Source: Cardiocondyla obscurior
Taxonomy: Eukaryota; Arthropoda; Insecta; Hymenoptera; Formicidae
Reading direction: 5' to 3'
Length of the DNA: 64,000 bases
Assembly (NCBI RefSeq): GCF_019399895.1
Contig: NC_091864.1
Location: forward strand, 13,618,001-13,682,000
In this document: positions 13,218 to 23,798 of the stretch, piece after piece
How the letters are laid out: every line of letters starts with the position of its first letter
Numbering within the stretch: the first letter of the stretch is position 1
The notes under the pieces: generated by a model
What the model was told of the DNA's origin: nothing
Database searches by the model: none
What the model saw: only the letters and a program-made list of their open reading frames with translations
Translations under genes and position numbers: made by a program

Positions 13218-16200
13218 ATGTCTTCATCACGGGCTGGCGAGCACGACGCCGATTACCAGCGGTTCAACGACGACGAAACGAGCCTGCCTCTCGACCAGGA
13301 GATCACCAATGGCTCGAACCGACGTGAGTCCACCCGCTGCATTCACTTACTGTCCCAGATCCATTTAGATTTCCCGTCGATAATGTGCCTAGCGTTGCGA
13401 AATGGCTGCTACATTATAAATCGGACTACACTGACAGCAAGGATATTTTGCGTCTGACAGTCTCTTTCTCGAACGGGGCAGATCGCATTTCTATCCCAAA
13501 CTTCTTGCCGATAACGTGCGGTCACGTACAATTGTTCTTTCTCTCGAGTAGGGAGTAAGGACACCCAACTGTGCTTTATTAATTTTGTTGACTTGTGAAA
13601 ATACTCAATTGTAATATTTATAAAAAATATTTTAATACTTTTTCTAAATATGATGTGATTATCGAGTTAACTGCATATGCATATGTTTTTTTTTTCCTTT
13701 TTTTACAGAGTATGGCTCTATGTTATCCTCACCTACTTCGGAAAGTCACGTAAGGTCATCATTTGGCAATGCTAATAGTGCTAATCAGCTGAATCATAAG
13801 TACGAAGCAGGTGAAATAAGAACAGGAAGCATGACTGACAATACCGGGTTTACCACGCGCGACGCAATACTCGATGTAGACCTGCACTGGGAAATGAACT
13901 ATCACGAGGCTGCAATATTTTTGGAGGTAACTATATGTTGATTTCATAAATGCATCAAAAATAATAATAGATAATAAAAAAAACGCAAAAATACATGTAC
14001 ACAAGCGGAAGATTGAGTAACCAATTATATTTTTTTCAAGGCAATCTATTGTGTTTTATAGTACATACATTTTACAGCTCATCTAGATGCGTTATATAAT
14101 ATAATGTAGATGTATAGTTTGTTGATTCTCACAATATGAGCATTGAATGATTGAGCAGTGTCGTACGAAAGTTTGGAATATACTGTAGCTAAATAATTAA
14201 ATATGATTAGCATATTCTTTATTATTGTCATTAAAATAATTATTCTTTTAGGAAGGTAGAAATAATGAGAAATTCGATTCTCATCCCAGACATCCCGAAG
14301 ATTTGCCAGCGTATCTCTTAGTTCACAACAGCTGGTACAATGGATTGGACTTAGTGATTTCGTTAATCCTGCTGTCTCTGGCATTTGTAGAAGAGCCTGC
14401 CCTACCATTGTTCAAAGTACGTCATGCATAGATAAACAGCATCATGTTTTTTTACCGATATCTTTTACGTATATGTATTGTTTTGTATAGGTACCAGTGT
14501 GGGTACATGGCTCGGTAGAATTACTCGCGTTAATCACTATCGGTGTGCAATTGACTTTAAAACTGAGGTGGACTGGATGGGCACCTATGTTAAGACACAA
14601 ACGTACGATGTTGAAGGTGAGATTATCTTTATTCAAAATAGTCTACGCAAAATTTTTATTACAAATGTATTAAACAAAAAACTGTATTGCAGTATAACAA
14701 TGTATTTACTCGAGACACGTATTGATAGAAAAACAGATTAATAGTATAATGAGATCATCCGCGTAGTTGCTCGTTCGAACACTTGTAACTGATAATTATT
14801 ATGCAACGATGAGAATATCAGACAGTGCCCGTGTATTCATTAACGATCAACGATCGCATTGTCTGAATGAGTAATGACTACTGCAATGAATGTGTAATGA
14901 CTTATTAACTTACTTACATAATGAGTTGTCGAATTAGTGCAATGTCAGACGCGATATCCCTTATGAAATTTAAATGAATGGAAAATGACGTACGATTTGA
15001 AATAATTGTAAAAAAACGTGGCCAGCCGGTCATTGATCTTTTTGTTTTTTAAATACTATTATTCACATTGAATTTTTGTTACAGTGCACCACATTAGCAA
15101 TCATGTTTCTTGAAGCAATGACAGTCTTAGTGCGGCAATCCTCGCATGTTCGTGTGACACGCGCGTTAAGACCTATCTTTCTAATAGACACAAAATATTG
15201 TGGCGGCGTAAGAAGATTTATAAGACAAATACTTCTCACATTACCACCTATCTTGGATATGTTGGGGCTTCTCTTTTTCTTGATAACAGTATACACTGTA
15301 CTTGGTTACTACATGTTCAGCGAAATGAACAGGAATTTCTCCACAATGCAAGATAGCTTTGTTAGTCTATTTGTTCTTCTTACCACTGCTAAGTAAGTAT
15401 ATAATCATACGTAAGTATATTTAACTCAACAATGTAATCTATTGATAATGCAATTTGTAGTTTTCCGGACGTAATGATGCCGTCGTATTCCCAAAATAAA
15501 TGGTACGCGATATATTTTGTATCTTATTTGTGTACTATGCTGTACGTGATGATGAACTTAATGTTGGCTGTGGTAAACGAAACGTTCACATCTCGCGAGC
15601 GCGATAAATTCAAGAAATTATTTTTGCACAAGAGGAAAGCTTGTCAACACGCTTTCAAGCTTTTGGTTTCTAAACAAGACCCTGACAAATTACGATTTCG
15701 TCAGTTTGAAGGCTTGATGAGATACTATTCTCCAAATAAATGTGCGTAAATAAAATTATTTTTTTATTGAATATATACAATTTATATGTCATGTGTAATA
15801 ATTTTACAGGCACGCGAGACATTGTTTTAATGTTTTGCCATATGAATGTATCGGGAAGTGGTGCTTTAAATTCTGAAGAATTTTTGTCAATTTATGATAC
15901 CAATACACTTCAGTGGGATTTACAATACTCTAATATACCGTGGTATCGAACTGCATGGTGGCCTCTACAAGCGATATGCACAGGCGCCCATACTGTTATT
16001 AAGTGGTCATATTTTGAAACTTTAGTATGTAAGTAAATGATATGTGTAGATAATTATGTGTATAAGAAAATCTTGTATTTCACATTTATAATTTTATAGG
16101 TGTGATCATTGTCGGTAATTGCATCGCTATGATAATAAGAATCCTTCAACCGAGTAATAGTCTTGAGGAATCAGCCCATGGATTTGCTGCGTGTTGGGAT

Positions 16201-17440
16201 ACTTTACTATTTGGAGGACGTATGTAAAAGCTTTTTAAAATTAAAATAAATATTTAAAAATGGAGGAATTTGTAATTAAAATATATAAATTTACAGTTTT
16301 TGTAGCTGAGGCACTAGCAAAAATATTAGCTCTTGGTACTAAGTATTATTTGAGCTCTGGATGGAACTTATTTGATTTGGGAACGTCAGTAATGACTCTC
16401 ATCGCTGCATGTGCTCTCGTTTTATTTCCGTCGGCTACATTTCTGGTTCTATTTCGGCCTCTCAGAACTCTAAGATTATTTAAGATTAAAAAACGTTATC
16501 GAGACGTTTTTGGCACCCTCGTAATTTTATCTCCACAAATGTGTTCGACAGCAATTGTCATGCTGGTTTTGTATTACTTTTTTGCGATTATTGGAATGGA
16601 ATTATTTGCCGGACACGATATGCGCAATTGTTGCAAGTTAGTATTAATTATAAATTTAATTTTTTTCTTTCTTTATATGTATAATGTAAAATATTTCTAA
16701 ATATTCTTCAATATTTTAAATAGGAATACAACTGTTGAAGACTTTTACGAATATTCTGTCAATGGTAGTACAGCGTTGGGATATTACTATCTTAATACTT
16801 TCGATAATCTCATAGCGAGTGCCATTACTCTTTTTGAATTAACTGTTGTTAATAATTGGTTTATACAAATGAATGCGTACGCATTTACCGTGGGCATGTA
16901 CACGAGGATATACTTCATGATATTTTATTTGGTGACCATGATTGTTCTAACTATTGTGGTATCCAGTTTTTTGGAAGCTTTTCGATTTAGGATACAATAT
17001 AAAAAATCAACTTCAAAACATGACGGTAATGAATATTTAAGTAATAAACTTCTTTTTCGTAAGCTTGTAATTTTTATACTTTCTTGTTTTATTTTTTAGA
17101 GGAAAAAATGCTGCACGAAGAAGTGGAATTAAAATGGTACGAGTTGCAATGTATAATCGAAGATTTTCAAATTCTTGAAAATCTACGTAACTCTGTAGTT
17201 GTCGAAGGAAGCACTCTTTTCATTGGCTCGCGACCACGAACACGAGAGGTTTTACAAAGGAAAATGTATACACATGAAATAAACGAATGGATAGCCGAAG
17301 CAAAGTCTGAAGAGAAACAATTCGTATCTAATGCATCACACAACGTAGAAGATGGAAGCGGCGACAGTATCTCTGATACTGATCATCTTGTATTAAACGG
17401 AAATTTGCATCAGCAAAATAACAGTATACCGACTCAGTAA
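13218..17440 (+). CDS. TPC1: two-pore channel 1 (TPC1), endolysosomal cation channel
   Basis: Two-domain voltage-gated-type cation channel of endosomes and lysosomes, homologue of TPCN1. Exons: 13218-13323, 13709-13926, 14252-14416, 14491-14616, 15085-15392, 15461-15741, 15810-16028, 16100-16219, 16297-16636, 16724-17025, 17100-17440. All are in phase, giving 841 residues (human about 816). Filter I TTANFPDVMMPSY (from about residue 305) matches vertebrate TPC1 almost exactly. The linker carries an EF-hand-like NVSGSGALNSEEF segment. The domain II S4 shows spaced basic residues in FRPLRTLRLFKIKKRYR. Filter II is the VVNNWF segment (about 669-674), and the last pore helix ends in LEAFRFRIQY. 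Two sequons (N629, N641) sit in the luminal S5-pore loop. The start is the first in-frame ATG in a 5' exon whose splice phase fits. Confidence 0.95.
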
Positions 17441-18281
17441 AATGGGTAACGTAACTTAGACCATACTTTGGAAATTAATTTATATAACTCTGGCTTACAT
17501 ACGTGTAAGTGCATTTTACCAATCAGTAATGTAGTTTACTTAGGTATTAACGAATATATTTTAACAGTAGGAAAAAATAATGTATTAAATATTGTATTAA
17601 AGATTTTAGCGATTGATATAATTCTAGGAGATATGAAATATTGACACGAACAAATAGCTTCCTTAATAATTTTGATATTACAAACTAGTCATGGATATTA
17701 CGATCTTTATTTTTAGAAAATAATGATCATGTTTCTATTACGAGGTATATTAGAAAAAATAATATCGTACACTGGATTATATCATTTTGATATTTGAATG
17801 TTGAAGATCAATTTAGTTGTCATTATCATTTTATCGTATTGTGAAGGGGTTATTTTGACCAAGATAAATGGTTAGGGCGGGTTGAAAATAATGTGGCATC
17901 TAAAACAGGATTATCTTGCTTATATTTAGTAATTTTTATTGAAAATAAACAAACTTAAATCTACTACATTTAATATGTAAAAATAATAGTTCTTTCACCT
18001 CGAGTCGGTTCTGCGCATTCGCAAATACAATGTTTAAAGATATCTAATGCTGTTATGTATTATTAGCGCGAAAGAATATTTTAGCATAATTTTTTAATTT
18101 TTAATGTTATAATCGATATATTTATTTATACATGCTCTATTTATCCTGTTAAATACACAATATATTATATAAAATTAGATATTTCTTCTCGTTTACTTTT
18201 TATTAAAGATTGTAATTAATTATTTTAATGTATTATGTTTAGATATTAATATATAAGTTATTCATTTTTATTTATTAACAA
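17441..18281. other. convergent 3' regions of TPC1 and mevalonate kinase
   Basis: AT-rich DNA without coding frames. A plus-strand AATAAA at 17944-17949 is a candidate TPC1 poly(A) signal. On the minus strand, AATAAA hexamers (plus TTTATT at 18267-18276) lie within about 15 nt of the mevalonate kinase stop. Confidence 0.5.
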
Positions 18282-19585
18282 TTATTCTTCCAGTCGTACT
18301 CCATTGCCACCTAAACTGGTCCTCACAAATTTGTCGAAACCATGTTCTATTAAATCGTTTATCAAAGAAATAATACTTTGCTCATCCTCGTTCGGTGGCA
18401 GCAAAACGAATACATATCCACCTCCACCAGCACCCGTAAGTTTCGATGAATATGAATGTTTATTTGCTAATTGGCAAATCGTATCTAATTGCGTATGTGA
18501 CACACCTAATGTGTGTAATAATTTTTGATTCGTGTCAATAAGAGTCTACAAAATGTATATTGAAAATGAGCTATAATTTTCAACAAACAGTTATACAATA
18601 CATACATACATCTTATGAAACAAAGGTAACAAAACAATATATTAAAGTGAGAAATCAAACTTACCTTTAATTTTGAGTACCACTTTGGATTCTTAGAGTC
18701 TTCGCCTTCGCTGCTCATGTTATTGAACGTTTTCCAACCATTTTTTGCTATATCATCGATGCTATCCAAGATGGAATTGAAAGTCGTAAGAGATGTATTT
18801 TTTACGTCTGCCACTCGTTTCACTAGATCTTTTGTGTTTCGAACAATACCCGAATTGACTAACAGAATGTTCAGTTTCGGTACGTCTTGTAGCATATCTA
18901 CTAGCTTTCTGTTTTCGAATCTTATCATCGAACCATACGTGCATATGCTATTGTCGATTCCAGATGGAGACTCGTGCATAATTTTTTCGCTGTCTAAAGC
19001 GTACTTTGAAATTTTATCAAGATCACTAATAAACGTATTTCTTTTGTCTTTTTGCAAGTTTGACCAATGTAAAAAACACCCTGCAAGGCATACCGCAAAC
19101 GATGCCGAGCTGCCTAAACCAGCCCCAACCGAAAAATTGGTGGACACATACACGTGGAAGGAAGTATCTTTAATATTGAGCTCTTCATTGAAAATGGTGC
19201 AACTAAGCAAGTAAAAAAACGCTCGTAAACTTGATTTTTGCCTGTTAATAATATCCTTGTCATCGTTTTTTTTTAATAAGTCCGCGATTGACTCAACAAA
19301 GTCTTTCACGTGATTATGTAAATGAACACTGTTTTCCGGTAGATAAGTGAAATTATCGTTAAAAAAATAATTCAAAAATGCGCTTAAAGGAACAACAATA
19401 AGTAAATTGATATTAGGAAACTCTATTTTAATACTATGCTTGAAGTCTGCTGAACTGGTCAGTTCGGTGAATCTAAGAGTGGTACGTAAGTTTAAGCTAG
19501 TTGCTACTGCAGTTTTCCCATACACCACCGCGTGTTCTCCAAATAAAATCACTTTACCCGGTGCAGATATTTCGAACTTGATCAT
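18282..19585 (-). CDS. Mvk: mevalonate kinase
   Basis: ATP-dependent phosphorylation of mevalonate to 5-phosphomevalonate in the mevalonate pathway, which feeds juvenile hormone, dolichol and prenyl groups in insects that do not make sterols. Two coding exons, 19585-18665 and 18545-18282, join in phase for 394 residues (human 396). It is a GHMP kinase: motif 1 APGKVILFGEHAVVYG (about 8-23), motif 2 GAGLGSSAS (about 154-162), the predicted catalytic Asp in PSGIDN (D211), and motif 3 KLTGAGGGG (about 342-350). The ATG at 19585 starts directly before the motif 1 strand, as in the family. It lies only 105 bp downstream of the BolA stop on the same strand, so its promoter probably overlaps that transcript. 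Confidence 0.95.
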
Positions 19586-19690
19586 TTTTCTTGTAAATCA
19601 AAATTTCTTTTATCCGAAAACTTGATGTAACGTCGAACAATCAATTTGTTATTGATTCTCTATCTACAAAAGTGATATAAGATACGGCTA

Positions 19691-22291
19691 TCAGTTTTTC
19701 GTTTTTTCCACATGTTCTTCTGGCGTTAATGCTGTTATTGAAATAGCATGAATTTTTTTCAGTTCTTCTTCCAACGCTCCATATACAAGTCTAAATCACA
19801 AATGTTCAATTAGTGGAATTTTATGTTGTGAATCTTACTATTTTTATGATAAAACATAAATTATGCATAATCTCTAAATTAAATGTTACCTATGCCGATG
19901 CAGTATAGTCTTTCCTTGGAATAAGTCAGAGACGATAGTTATTGAAAATTTAGCACCGCAACCGTCGGACTGATCCTCTACATGCTGCAACACACAACGC
20001 ACTGCAGACAATATTTCTCTAAAGTAACCAATGAATATTTAATGAACGCGAACAATGGACTCATTTTTTTTTAGCATTAATATTCAGCAGACACTGAATG
20101 TCGCATATATTACAATTTATTTGTACAAATCTAAATATATAGACGTTTAAAGCGATATTAAGTTAATGGAGTGCAATAGTGATGCAATTTCTGATATTTT
20201 ATGTGTTTAAAAAATTGGGAAAAAAGTTCAATTTTATCGTCGAAATTTATTATGAAAATCTAAGCGTAAAAATGACGTTGATGCAAATTAAGGCAGACCC
20301 AGATTTTGGAGTATACATATAAATTTTGCTTAGCATTATGGAAAAACTCGACATTATGGAAGAAGGATAATAAAAATTTATTTAGCTTTACATACCGTTT
20401 TTTAAAGGTAAATTTATTCACTATTATAACAATTTATACATTAACTAATGTTTAAACTTATTTAATGTGACTTTACTTTACTTACAATCTCTTTTCTTAA
20501 TACAAATAGCTGAATGTAATTGAAATATATGAAAAAAATTAAGAAATGACCGCATGAATATATCGATACCAAAAGTGAAAAAAGATCCGGGTATCTCTCA
20601 GGAGGTTTTACAAATTTACTGAAAACAGACAGAACCAACGCACCTAAAATAGATCCATAAAACGCGACGAGGAGCCAGGATCTTTTGTTATAATTTAATA
20701 AATCTAAGAAAACATTACTTTTTTTACGTTGTTTTAGCCTAGCTTTCGATTTTGAGTTGTCCTTATTTAAGACGCTGTTTGTTTCATAAAATAGGTCGGC
20801 CCATATCCAAGAGACGGCAAAAAAATAAAAAACAATTGTACCAAAATAAGCAAGGTACAGTTTATCGTTTATAAACAACGGCAGCATACTAAAATGCGAA
20901 ATTATCAAGAGCCAGAAGCAAGGGAGAGGATCATTGTGAAAGTACAATAAAATCGGAATAGCGACCAAGAGAATGGATTTCTCGTGAACTTGAAACGAGA
21001 AAAGGAAGAATGCTAGAGCGGAGTTTATCAAAGATAGTATAAATGCTTTTTTCGTAGGTGATAAATATAGACTGATGCAACTGGGTAGAACCATGCATGT
21101 TGTCACCGCTAAGCAGATCTTAGCTAATTGCGCATTTGTGAAAACCTGCCGTAATTTGTAGACAACGTTAAACGCGCACCAGATATTGGCAACTTTGTCC
21201 TCGAATACACCTCTGGAAAAGGGGAACAGTCTAAGTACCGCGCTAAAAAGCAAGTCGCTGCTTTTGAGAAATGGCATCCAGATAACGTAGAACGTTAACA
21301 GTACCGCAAAGGACACACATGCAAGCATGCGAATACAGTAGAGCCAGGACCTCGTTTTGCTCGGTGTATGATATCCGAGTATATAGAAGAAAAACGGCAG
21401 AGCGTGATACAACTCCATTTGTTTATAGTTTAACGCTAGGACAAATAAAACCGAGCTAATGACAAATGAATTGTGCATTATAAGAGCTACGGCGGCGACA
21501 AAGAAACCCAGTGACACGCAATTGTATTGAAAATGTCCGTGGTCTATCAATATCAAACCTGGATAAATCAGTGCCGTAAAAACGATAAAGTCTTTCCTTG
21601 TAAATTTGAATATATTAGACTCGTCAAGCTGGCAATTGTTCCACGAGCGTGAATTGACTATAAAGTATATAACCGCTGGCAAGTAAATTAAAATATCTGC
21701 AACTAATACAGACAGTCTCATAAAGTGCTTGTGCGTTACGCTTTCGAATCCCTTGGATTCTCTCAGTTTCACAAAAGAAGGGTCTATTCTATTTGCAACC
21801 AGGCCTAATAGAAAACTGTGATATGCTGTTAAAGGGGGATAATCTAGGCCCCAATACTGCAGATCATTGTCCGTGGTATTGACGTACCACTTGTCAACAG
21901 GTAGATTCACGGTAATCTCCTGCCAGTGCCGTTGAGCCTCGTAGTCTCCATACATAGGAGGATTGTTCTCTCCACTATGGGGATGATACATAACACAGCA
22001 TCTCAAAAGAACGGCAAGAGAGATGATCGAAGCGAGCTGCAACTTTCCCTGCATTCTCTCCTACGAGTGAAGTCCACGTCGCTTCGAATATCTATCCTTG
22101 AATCGAAACTAACTCGTCAGAAAATTCAGAAAGAGGTTCCTGGCAAAATGAGTCACGTCATCATGCGCTTTCATTACGGAAGTAATCGGAAGAGAAGTAG
22201 GAATTAAATAATAAAAAGTCGATCTACGTACCACATATACCGCATCCAGTTCCTCGAACAGTTTGTTTTGAATGTACTCCTCGCCACACAT
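19691..22291 (-). CDS. BolA-like protein (BolA2 type)
   Basis: Small BolA-fold protein. The family partners monothiol glutaredoxins in iron-sulfur trafficking, BolA2 being the cytosolic member. Exons: 22291-22232 (20 codons), 19984-19890 and 19790-19691, all in phase, 84 residues. The first exon reads as the YIQNKLFEELDA helix that begins BolA2 proteins. Exon 2 gives VEDQSDGCGAKFSI, with the DGCG cysteine of insect BolA2/BolA3, and exon 3 continues HRHRL into VYGALEEELKKIHA with the conserved His. The RHRLV motif favours BolA2 or BolA1 over BolA3, and no mitochondrial presequence is evident. Intron 1 is 2,247 bp and contains the whole ALG6 gene on the same strand. The exon 2 acceptor chosen (ttgcag at 19985-19990) is the one that keeps phase with exon 1 and aligns to the family. 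The exon 1 link is my inference. Confidence 0.8.
20377..20420 (-). terminator. candidate poly(A) signals of ALG6
   Basis: Minus-strand AATAAA hexamers (plus TTTATT at 20415-20420 and 20377-20382) lie about 42 and 80 nt past the ALG6 stop. They sit inside BolA intron 1, so a BolA pre-mRNA must escape cleavage here. Confidence 0.45.
20462..22054 (-). CDS. Alg6: ALG6: Dol-P-Glc:Man9GlcNAc2-PP-dolichol alpha-1,3-glucosyltransferase
   Basis: ER membrane enzyme that adds the first glucose to the lipid-linked oligosaccharide for N-glycosylation, using dolichyl-phosphate glucose. A single uninterrupted frame of 530 residues (human about 507) begins at the ATG at 22054, just before the first hydrophobic segment. 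Near-diagnostic stretches are MYGDYEAQRHWQEITVNLPV and LQYWGLDYPPLTAYHS in the first luminal loop, and DHGHFQYNCVSLGF further on. About ten to twelve hydrophobic segments follow, with a basic stretch (KSKARLKQRKK) near the end before the last membrane segments. These motifs separate ALG6 from its paralogue ALG8. The gene has no introns and lies entirely within BolA intron 1 on the same strand; retroposition or secondary intron loss would explain this. Confidence 0.93.
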   Translation of the reverse strand: MQGKLQLASIISLAVLLRCCVMYHPHSGENNPPMYGDYEAQRHWQEITVNLPVDKWYVNTTDNDLQYWGLDYPPLTAYHSFLLGLVANRIDPSFVKLRESKGFESVTHKHFMRLSVLVADILIYLPAVIYFIVNSRSWNNCQLDESNIFKFTRKDFIVFTALIYPGLILIDHGHFQYNCVSLGFFVAAVALIMHNSFVISSVLFVLALNYKQMELYHALPFFFYILGYHTPSKTRSWLYCIRMLACVSFAVLLTFYVIWMPFLKSSDLLFSAVLRLFPFSRGVFEDKVANIWCAFNVVYKLRQVFTNAQLAKICLAVTTCMVLPSCISLYLSPTKKAFILSLINSALAFFLFSFQVHEKSILLVAIPILLYFHNDPLPCFWLLIISHFSMLPLFINDKLYLAYFGTIVFYFFAVSWIWADLFYETNSVLNKDNSKSKARLKQRKKSNVFLDLLNYNKRSWLLVAFYGSILGALVLSVFSKFVKPPERYPDLFSLLVSIYSCGHFLIFFIYFNYIQLFVLRKEIVSKVKSH

Positions 22292-23798
22292 ATTCAACCG
22301 TGGTATTCTTTCAAGGACGAGTGCGTCCCGTTAATCTGGAATGATTTGAGCGCTACTGGATAACAGGAAACGAATAGAATGCAGAAGCAGGTTCTCTTCA
22401 GCATTTATCAAGGTAAACTTTGCTAAGCTCCAGTGAATTTAACTGAGCAGAAAACTCGGCAGGATACTTTATTTCACGTAAAATTGACTTTTTATTTTAC
22501 CTCTTGGCCAATTTCAACTACCGGTCTGGCATAAATATGGTCGATGAAACTAGTTCTTGATATCTACTTTAGTTATAATATTCCACGTGTACGGAAGTTT
22601 TTATAACCTATTCAATATCGATGTTGAAGCAACTTATCGATACTACCATTAACGTCATCTGCATGTGCACTTTCAAAACCTTCGCTTCTTAAAGACAGAT
22701 TGTCGATAAGATTTTTTTTCGTTTGCGTTTCAGTTGCAAATTATTGCTTATAATTATTTAATATTCAAGGAATTTAAATTAAGTATAAAATACTCAATTT
22801 AATTGAAGTGTCGAAATGTTTAAAACATTTAGGTAACTTTCTCGAAGTGCCTATCTTGAGAGAAGTGATCTCAGGCAATTCGGCGCCACGATGTGCAGTA
22901 CGTCATTGCGCAAGTGTCGGCCATCGCGCGGTGGCGGGATGATGGAAGAAAGCGAAGAGGCGAATCAGAGCCGCAGCAATGAGCGCACACCTTCGCCGGC
23001 AGGCCAATGAGAGTGGCGAGCGCGCGGCGGCGTTGGCGGCGCGTCGATCGCGAGGAGCAAGGCGCGTCGACGAATTCCGATCGACGCGGCGCGTTATATT
23101 TAAGCCGTGGATCTCGGTGACGGTACGTAAGTCGGAACTGTGGCCGTCCCCGGTGAACGAAAATCAATATTTCTGTCGCGTCGCGAGGAAGCGAAGAGAG
23201 CCACAGCGCGGCCATTTGCTGCCAGTGTGATCGTCGCACGCGTGCTCGCCGCCCACGTCACGCGGGCCGCATCTCTACCTTTCCTTTCACGCTCGACGGC
23301 GTCACGGACGACGACGACGACGACGGGGCCCCTTGCCGTCGTCATCGCCGGTCAGTCGCGCTGCCGCGTCGTCGTGTGTCGCACCTCACCTCTGCGCACA
23401 CGTCCCACCGAGTGCACCGCGAGAGGAGCCCAACGTGAGGACGAGCAGTCACCGAGCCCGTTTCCTGCGCATCGGCACCGATAGCTTCCCACCGGAAAGC
23501 GATCTCGGTAGGTCCTGACTCGTCCCCGAGCATCGCCATCGGCGGGTCGACCGTCCACACGGTCGCTCGCGACTTGCCCTCAGCTCTCTCCCATTCCTCT
23601 CTCTTTCTCCGTCCGTAACCTGAAGGATAGCCGAGCGGACAGCCTCGGTGTGAACGCGGTATTCCACACCGGTGGCGCGGAAGCCGCGTCGCCGACGGAC
23701 GGTCTCCCTCGCTCGTCAGTAATTCCCTCCCGCCCTTTCTCTTTCTCTTTCTCTTTCTCGCTCTCTTCCCCCTTGCAGCTCCGCGCGCGCCGAAAACG
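22292..23798. promoter_or_regulatory. divergent promoter region and PRODH 5' leader
   Basis: Lies between BolA (-) and PRODH (+). The left half is AT-rich; from about 22870 it is strongly CpG-rich. A TATATTTA element at 23095-23102 could place a start near 23125. A donor CTCG|gtaggt at 23507/23508 and a strong acceptor, a long CT-rich tract ending ttgcag at 23779, suggest a 272-nt intron in the 5' UTR so that the ATG exon begins at 23780. An ACG trinucleotide run lies near 23308-23326. Frames open on both strands here are explained by CpG richness. Confidence 0.45.
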
